DNA from: an uncultured Oscillospiraceae bacterium
GTDB lineage: Bacteria; Bacillota; Clostridia; Oscillospirales; Oscillospiraceae
Assembly: GCA_934589705.1 (NCBI GenBank)
Contig: CAKTOH010000009.1
Coordinates: 8,754-72,753 of the forward strand
Direction of reading: 5' to 3'
DNA length: 64,000 nt
Under the pieces are notes generated by a model. It did not search any database and was not told the origin of the DNA. It was given only the letters and a program-made list of their open reading frames with translations. A program made the translations under genes and the position numbers. Below, one piece after another: positions 59,195-64,000 of the stretch (position 1 is the stretch's first letter; each line of letters starts with the position of its first letter).

Positions 59195-60264
59195 GGAAGG
59201 AAAAAGACCTGGACATTGAGCTGATGCGGATTCTTGCCGTGTTTTTCGTGATTTTCAACCACACCCAGAAATGCGGCTTTCAGCTGTACAGCAATTACTG
59301 GCCTTTTGATGTCCGGTTTATCGTCTATGGCTTTTTGTCCATTTTCAGCAAATTCTCCGTGCCCCTGTTTTACATGATTTTCGGTGCACTGATGCTGAAT
59401 CGGGAGCCGGAATCTTATTCCAAGCTTCTTCGCCGGGTGGGGAAGATGGCGGCGTTGGTTTTCTGCTGGTCGGCCATCTACTTTGCGGTGGACGTGGGAC
59501 TCGGAGAGGAAGCTCCCAGCATTCCCACCTTCTTTCTCCGGCTCTATGAGAGCACCTGCAATTTCTCCTTCTGGTATCTGTACGCCTACATTGCTTTGCT
59601 CATGACCCTGCCCCTGCTGCAAAAATTCGCACAGAGCCTGAAAAACATGGATTTTCTCTATGTTTTCGGCCTGTATATTCTCTTTTCCTGCCTGCGCCCC
59701 ACGGGAGAATTTTTCCTGGGCCAGGGCCAGCACACCCTCAATTCCCGTCTCAACCCCAGCTGGCTGTTTACGGGCATCGTGATCTATCCCCTGCTTGGCT
59801 ATTTCCTCCGGCACCGGCTCCGGGACTTCTGGAACGGCAAGCGGCTGGCTCTGCTGTGGGTGTGCAATGTAGGGCTGATTCTGCTTTCCGTGCTGATGAC
59901 GGGCCTTCGGATCTGGCAGACCGGGGAAGTCTCGGCCCAGACCTTTCACAATACCTTCGTCTGCGTGAACGCCGCCGCCGTTTTTGTAAGCTGCCAATGC
60001 CTGTTTGACCGGGCTGCTCCCCCTCAGTGGACAAAGAACATCATTTTGTCCTTGGGGGAATCTTCCCTGGGCATTTACCTGCTCCACGTTTTCTTCATGT
60101 TCAAAATCGGAACGCTGGAAAACTGCTTCTGGCTCTATCATCTTTGCCATGTGAACGGGATGGTCAGTACGTTTGCTTACTGTCTGGCGGTGCTGCTCAT
60201 GGGCTATGGAGCCACCCAGATTCTCCGCAAAATCCCCGGGATAAAATTCCTGGTAAGAGGTTAA
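59191..60264 (+). CDS. Acyltransferase-3 family membrane protein (OafA/WecH type)
   Basis: The 357-residue protein has about ten membrane helices and starts MRKEKDLDIELMRILAVFFV, with the catalytic-type His in FVIFNHTQKCG (about 19-29). The middle has FSFWYLYAYIALLMTLPLLQ and the end LGESSLGIYLLHVFFM, both typical of acyltransferase-3 proteins. They move acetyl or other acyl groups to surface sugars or peptidoglycan. It is translationally coupled to thymidine kinase (ATGA overlap) although no functional link is clear. Confidence 0.88.
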   Translation: MRKEKDLDIELMRILAVFFVIFNHTQKCGFQLYSNYWPFDVRFIVYGFLSIFSKFSVPLFYMIFGALMLNREPESYSKLLRRVGKMAALVFCWSAIYFAVDVGLGEEAPSIPTFFLRLYESTCNFSFWYLYAYIALLMTLPLLQKFAQSLKNMDFLYVFGLYILFSCLRPTGEFFLGQGQHTLNSRLNPSWLFTGIVIYPLLGYFLRHRLRDFWNGKRLALLWVCNVGLILLSVLMTGLRIWQTGEVSAQTFHNTFVCVNAAAVFVSCQCLFDRAAPPQWTKNIILSLGESSLGIYLLHVFFMFKIGTLENCFWLYHLCHVNGMVSTFAYCLAVLLMGYGATQILRKIPGIKFLVRG

Positions 60265-60295
60265 TTGAATTCATCAAAAGGAAGGATTTTATATT

Positions 60296-60964
60296 ATGGA
60301 ACTGCGTGAAATTCTCGCCAAGTGCGACCACACTCTGCTGACCCAGACCGCCACCTGGGCGGACATCCGGGACATCTGCGACGACGGCATGAAATACCAC
60401 ACCGCCTCCGTCTGCATCCCCGCCTCCTTCGTCAGGCAGGCAAAGGCCTATGTGGGAGACAAGCTTCCCATCTGCACCGTCATCGGCTTCCCCAACGGCT
60501 ACGACACCACCGCCGCCAAGTGCTTCATGGCCTCCGACGCCGTGGACAACGGAGCCGATGAGGTGGACATGGTCATCAACATCGGCTGGGCCAAGGAAGC
60601 CAAATGGGACGACATCACCGCCGAAATCGCCGCGGTGAAAAAAGCCTGCAAGGGGAAGCTTCTGAAGGTCATCATTGAAACCTGTCTGCTCACCGACGAG
60701 GAGAAGATCGCCCTGTGCAAGTGCGTCTCCGACTCCGGTGCGGACTATATCAAGACCTCCACAGGCTTCTCCAAGGCCGGCGCTACCTTCCACGACGTAG
60801 AGCTCTTCGCCGCCCACGTTGCCCCCCATGTGAAAATCAAGGCCGCCGGGGGCATTTCCTCTCTGGCCGACGCTCAGAAGTTCATCGAGCTGGGAGCCTC
60901 CCGGCTGGGAACCTCCCGGATCGTGAAGATCGCCAAGAGCCTGCCCGACGACGGCAGCTACTAA
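60296..60964 (+). CDS. deoC: Deoxyribose-phosphate aldolase
   Basis: This 222-residue class I aldolase has the DeoC motifs CDHTLL near the start, VIGFPNGYD (about 62-70), EVDMVINIG (about 89-97), [10 protein letters not shown] (about 124-133) and the Schiff-base Lys153 in YIKTSTGF. It splits 2-deoxyribose 5-phosphate into acetaldehyde and glyceraldehyde 3-phosphate. It opens the run deoC-deoD-deoB, the pathway that degrades deoxyribonucleosides. Confidence 0.96.
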   Translation: MELREILAKCDHTLLTQTATWADIRDICDDGMKYHTASVCIPASFVRQAKAYVGDKLPICTVIGFPNGYDTTAAKCFMASDAVDNGADEVDMVINIGWAKEAKWDDITAEIAAVKKACKGKLLKVIIETCLLTDEEKIALCKCVSDSGADYIKTSTGFSKAGATFHDVELFAAHVAPHVKIKAAGGISSLADAQKFIELGASRLGTSRIVKIAKSLPDDGSY

Positions 60965-60982
60965 TCGGAAAGGAGCTTTTTT

Positions 60983-61729
60983 ATGCTTACCACTCCCACC
61001 CCTCATATTTCCGCCAAGCCCGGTGACTTCGGCAAAACCGTGCTCATGCCCGGCGATCCCCTGCGCTCCAAGTTCATCGCGGAAACTTTCCTGGAAAATC
61101 CGGTGCTGGTCAACAACGTCCGGGGCGTTCAGGGCTACACCGGCACCTACAAAGGCGTGAAGGTCTCCGTCATGGCCTCCGGCATGGGTATGCCCGCCAT
61201 CGGCATTTACTCCCATGAGCTGTTCAACGGCTACGGCGTGGAGAACATCATCCGGGTAGGCTCCGCCGGTTCCATTCAGGAGAATATTCACCTCTATGAC
61301 CTGGTCATTGCCCAGGGTGCCTGCACCGATTCCAACTACGCCGCCCAGTTCCATCTGCCCGGCACCTTCGCCCCCATCGCCAGCTGGGAACTGCTCAGCG
61401 AAGCCGTGAAGGCCGCCGAGGCCCGGGGCGCCACCTACCATGTGGGCAACGTGAATTCCTCCGATGTGTTCTACGGTGACCACGTTGGGGTGCCCGAGGG
61501 CTTAGACAGCGTGTACGGCCTGAAGAAGATGGGCGTCATGGCTCTGGAAATGGAGGCCGCGGCTCTGTACATGAATGCCGCCCGGTACGGCAAGCGGGCC
61601 CTGTGCATCTGCACCATCTCCGACCATGTGCTGAGCGGTGTGGAGACCACCTCCGAAGAGCGTCAGACTGCCTTCACCGAAATGATGAAGGTTGCCCTGG
61701 ACGTGGCCGCCGCCATGGAGAGTAGGTAA
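60983..61729 (+). CDS. deoD: Purine-nucleoside phosphorylase (DeoD type)
   Basis: The 248-residue protein matches hexameric DeoD: PTPHISAKPGDFGKTVLMPGDP (split: PHISAK near 7-12; VLMPGDPLRSKFIAE about 20-34), ASGMGMPAIGIYSHELF (about 65-81), RVGSAGSI (about 91-98) and VMALEMEAAALYMNA (about 180-194). It cleaves purine (deoxy)nucleosides with phosphate to base and (deoxy)ribose 1-phosphate, feeding deoB. AAAGGAGC precedes the ATG. Confidence 0.96.
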   Translation: MLTTPTPHISAKPGDFGKTVLMPGDPLRSKFIAETFLENPVLVNNVRGVQGYTGTYKGVKVSVMASGMGMPAIGIYSHELFNGYGVENIIRVGSAGSIQENIHLYDLVIAQGACTDSNYAAQFHLPGTFAPIASWELLSEAVKAAEARGATYHVGNVNSSDVFYGDHVGVPEGLDSVYGLKKMGVMALEMEAAALYMNAARYGKRALCICTISDHVLSGVETTSEERQTAFTEMMKVALDVAAAMESR

Positions 61730-61730
61730 T

Positions 61731-62900
61731 ATGAAACGGGTATTTCTCATCGTTCTGGATTCCTTCGGCATCGGTCAGATGCCGGACTGCGAAAAATTCG
61801 GGGACATTGGCGTGAACACCCTGGGTGCCTGCGCCACCTCCCGGCTTCTGGACATTCCCAACATGACCGCCGCCGGTCTGGGCAATATCGACGGCGTTAC
61901 CTGTCTGCCCAAGGCCGAGCCTCAGACAGGTGCCTGCGCCCGGCTGACGGAAGCCTCCATGGGCAAGGACACCACCATCGGTCACTGGGAGATTTCCGGT
62001 ATCGTCTCCCCCAAGCCCCTGCCCACCTATCCCCAGGGCTTCCCGAAAGAGGTGCTGGATGCCTTCGAGCAGGCCACCGGCCGGGGCGTGTTATGTAACC
62101 TCCCCTATTCCGGCACCGACGTGATCCGCGATTACGGCAAGGAGCATATGGAAACAGGCAAGTGGATCGTCTACACCTCCGCCGACTCCGTGTTCCAGGT
62201 GGCGGCTCACGAGGATGTAGTGCCCCTTGAGGAGCTGTACGATGCCTGTCGGAAGGCCCGGAAAATTCTCCGGGGGGATCACGGCGTAGGCCGGGTCATT
62301 GCCCGTCCCTTTGTGGGCACTCCGGAAGCCGGCTTCACCCGCACCCCCAACCGCCACGACTTCTCCCTGGAGCCTCCGGCGAAGACCATGCTGGACGCCA
62401 TTTCCGGGGCGGGACTGGACTGTCTGGCCGTGGGCAAAATTCACGACATTTTCGCCGGTCAGGGAGACACGGAGCACGTCTTCAATAAGAGCAATGCCGA
62501 CGGCATGGCTCACACCGACGACTATGCCGCGAGAAATTTCCACGGCCTGTGCTTTGTGAATCTGGTGGACTTTGATATGCTCTACGGTCACCGCAGAGAC
62601 ATTGACGGCTATGCCAGAGCTCTGACGGAGTTTGACCGGTGGCTGGGCGCTTTCCTGCCCAAGCTGGGGGCGGAGGACATTCTGATGATCACCGCCGACC
62701 ACGGCTGTGACCCTTCCTACACCGCCACCACCGACCACACCCGGGAGTATGTGCCTCTTCTGGTGCTGGGCAAGGCCGTGAAGCCCGTGAATCTGGGCAC
62801 TCGCGGCAGCTTTGCGGACATTGCCGCCACCGTCACCGAGCTGCTGGGCGTGCCCTTCGAAACCCCGGGCAAGAGCTTTGCGGGGGAAATTCTCCTATAA
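61731..62900 (+). CDS. deoB: Phosphopentomutase
   Basis: This 389-residue alkaline-phosphatase-fold protein starts MKRVFLIVLDSFGIGQMPD, with metal ligands in LDSFGIG, the nucleophile Thr in KDTTIGHWE (about 79-87), NLVDFDMLYGHRRD (about 279-292) and ITADHGCDPSYTATTDHTRE (about 321-340). It converts (deoxy)ribose 1-phosphate to the 5-phosphate, the DeoC substrate. It starts one base after the deoD stop. Confidence 0.96.
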   Translation: MKRVFLIVLDSFGIGQMPDCEKFGDIGVNTLGACATSRLLDIPNMTAAGLGNIDGVTCLPKAEPQTGACARLTEASMGKDTTIGHWEISGIVSPKPLPTYPQGFPKEVLDAFEQATGRGVLCNLPYSGTDVIRDYGKEHMETGKWIVYTSADSVFQVAAHEDVVPLEELYDACRKARKILRGDHGVGRVIARPFVGTPEAGFTRTPNRHDFSLEPPAKTMLDAISGAGLDCLAVGKIHDIFAGQGDTEHVFNKSNADGMAHTDDYAARNFHGLCFVNLVDFDMLYGHRRDIDGYARALTEFDRWLGAFLPKLGAEDILMITADHGCDPSYTATTDHTREYVPLLVLGKAVKPVNLGTRGSFADIAATVTELLGVPFETPGKSFAGEILL

Positions 62901-62916
62901 AACTACGAAATTCAAT

Positions 62917-63003
62917 GTAGGGGCGGCCATTGGCCGCCCGCAAAGTTCGAAATTGATGCTCACGCAGCCCTGCCTGTTACGGGCGGCCAGTGGCCGCCCC
63001 TAC
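62917..63003. repeat. Inverted pair of GTAGGGGCGGCC hairpin repeats
   Basis: Direct copy at 62917-62940 and inverted copy at 62980-63003 face each other across 39 bases, so the RNA could also fold into one long stem. They lie in the deoB-cdd gap. Confidence 0.75.
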
Positions 63004-63100
63004 ATACACGAACGTACAATTTCACATAATCTGGTGGCTTGCTCGTTCTCTTAAATGCAAGGGAAAGTTCAAGCCACCAACTTTCAACAGGAGGAAACCG

Positions 63101-63508
63101 ATGGAACCTTCCGAATTATGTAACCTTGCCAAGGAGGCCATGACCCACGCCTACGCGCCCTACTCCGGCTACAAGGTGGGAGCCGCCCTGCTCTGCGCCG
63201 ACGGCACCGTCTATCAGGGCTGCAACATTGAAAACGCTTCCTACACCCCCACGGTCTGCGCCGAACGCACTGCCTTCTTCAAGGCGGTCTACGACGGCCA
63301 CCGGGATTTCACCGCCATCGCCGTCTGCGGCGGCAAGGACGGAATCATCACCGGCGCTTTCCCTCCCTGCGGCGTCTGCCGCCAGGTCATGCGGGAATTC
63401 TGCGCCGATGACTTTCTGATCTACCTGATCCATGACACCGGCTTCGAGGCCGTGACCCTTTCTCAGCTGCTGCCCTACAGTTTTTCCGCCGGGGCGCATA
63501 TGAAATAA
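63101..63508 (+). CDS. cdd: Cytidine deaminase
   Basis: The 135-residue protein fits homotetrameric Cdd: AYAPYSGYKVGAAL (about 18-31), NIENASY (about 43-49), the zinc and catalytic motif VCAERTAF (about 53-60; Cys-Ala-Glu) and PPCGVCRQ (about 88-95). It converts cytidine and deoxycytidine to uridine forms. GGAGGAAACC precedes the ATG. It completes the salvage set with tdk and the deo genes. Confidence 0.96.
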   Translation: MEPSELCNLAKEAMTHAYAPYSGYKVGAALLCADGTVYQGCNIENASYTPTVCAERTAFFKAVYDGHRDFTAIAVCGGKDGIITGAFPPCGVCRQVMREFCADDFLIYLIHDTGFEAVTLSQLLPYSFSAGAHMK

Positions 63509-63571
63509 CCAAAAGCTCCCACTGAAGAAGCATATTTTTTGTCGAAAATCGCTCTTATGATGGATTGGGTG

Positions 63572-63600
63572 TTGATTTTTTCGGAAAAATATGCGACAAT
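63572..63600 (+). promoter_or_regulatory. Predicted promoter of the BMP-family gene
   Basis: TTGATT (63572-63577) and GACAAT (63595-63600) are 17 bases apart, 50 bases before the ATG. Confidence 0.5.
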
Positions 63601-63650
63601 AGGGCTGGTATCTCCGATACCGATACCTACAATTTATGGAGGAATGCAAT

Positions 63651-64000
63651 ATGAAAAAGATTCTGGCACTGCTGCTGGTTCTGGCTCTGGCCCTGGGCAT
63701 GGCTGCCTGCGGCGCAAAGACCGAGCCTGCCGCTACCGAAGCACCCGCTGCCAACGCCCCTGCCGCTGACAGCGCTGCTGTTTCCGCGGATGACATCCCC
63801 GATGAGATGACCTCTGCCGACGGCAAGTATCAGGTGGCTTTCGTCACCGACGTGGGCACCCTGAAGGACAAGTCCTTCAACCAGGGCACCTATGACGGCG
63901 TGAAGCTGTACGCCAACGCCAATGGCAAGGCCTACAAGTACTATCAGCCCGCCAACGGCAGCAACGCTACCGATGACGACCGGATCGATGCCGCTACCCT
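63651..64000 (+). CDS. BMP-family nucleoside-binding lipoprotein, 3' end outside window
   Basis: The visible 116 codons start MKKILALLLVLALALGMAACG (lipobox MAAC), then an Ala/Pro-rich linker and YQVAFVTDVGTLKDKSFNQGTYDG (about 63-86, given in part), the typical N-terminus of BMP/PnrA substrate-binding proteins (VTDxGxxxDKSFNQ). These bind purine or pyrimidine nucleosides for an ABC importer, which fits the salvage genes just upstream. The permease and ATPase genes would be expected beyond the window. The ribosome site is TGGAGG. Confidence 0.93.
   Translation, partial: MKKILALLLVLALALGMAACGAKTEPAATEAPAANAPAADSAAVSADDIPDEMTSADGKYQVAFVTDVGTLKDKSFNQGTYDGVKLYANANGKAYKYYQPANGSNATDDDRIDAAT

Overview
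The window looks like a chromosomal segment of a high-GC gut-type Clostridia (Bacillota), most likely Oscillospiraceae or a near relative. The reasons are: strong GGAGG-type ribosome sites with -35/-10 boxes 17 bp apart; a PurO-type IMP cyclohydrolase next to a stand-alone AICAR transformylase; a split transketolase; ZTP riboswitches; and dense families of small hairpin-rich intergenic repeats. No rRNA, tRNA or CRISPR array was seen. The family is inferred from overall character, not from a search. LAYOUT: 1-8 kb (minus strand) holds a secreted subtilase cut by the window edge, a DUF2284 protein with a low-molecular-weight tyrosine phosphatase, the decayed xis/int pair of a Tn916-type element, an ECF sigma factor with its membrane anti-sigma-like partner and a lipoprotein sharing that partner's C-terminal domain, and a MATE exporter with a VOC protein. 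|| 8-24.5 kb is a catabolic island. On the minus strand are a FAH-family hydrolase, two tandem DapA-like lyases, a four-carbon acid sugar kinase, an iron alcohol dehydrogenase, a PdxA-type dehydrogenase, a TAXI/TRAP transporter (binding protein plus fused permease) and a third DapA-family enzyme. Divergent from it on the plus strand are a PrpR_N/Fis-type regulator with a degenerate AAA+ domain, a PatB/MalY aminotransferase, an HpaI-type aldolase and a two-subunit chromate-transporter-family pair. The likely theme is uptake of an organic acid or acid sugar, phosphorylation, oxidation and retro-aldol cleavage; the substrate is not evident. || 24.7-36 kb holds household genes: a PdaA-like deacetylase, thiamine pyrophosphokinase, a MocR-type regulator, a degenerate ADP-ribosylglycohydrolase, the elongation operon maf-mreC-mreD-PBP2, and a U32 peptidase. 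36-41 kb is a pentose module: split transketolase, a fucose/arabinose-isomerase-family protein and xylulokinase. 41-44 kb has a C39-like/SleB fusion lacking the usual cysteine and a lone phage baseplate-like protein. || 44-57 kb is the purine region. Two ZTP (pfl) riboswitches sit back to back: one reads left into a DUF1576-like membrane protein, the other right into purE-purF-purM-purN-purO-AICARFT-purD-purL. Because AICAR (ZMP) is the riboswitch ligand and a substrate inside this operon, the layout suggests coordinated control, with the membrane protein as a candidate transporter in the same circuit. 57-64 kb holds a DUF4349 lipoprotein, thymidine kinase with an acyltransferase, and a nucleoside-salvage set (deoC, deoD, deoB, cdd and the start of a BMP-family nucleoside-binding lipoprotein). 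|| Repeats: at least five families of hairpin-forming intergenic elements lie between genes, including inside the purine operon. In one family whole helices are replaced between copies while pairing is kept, which is the most striking non-coding pattern here.
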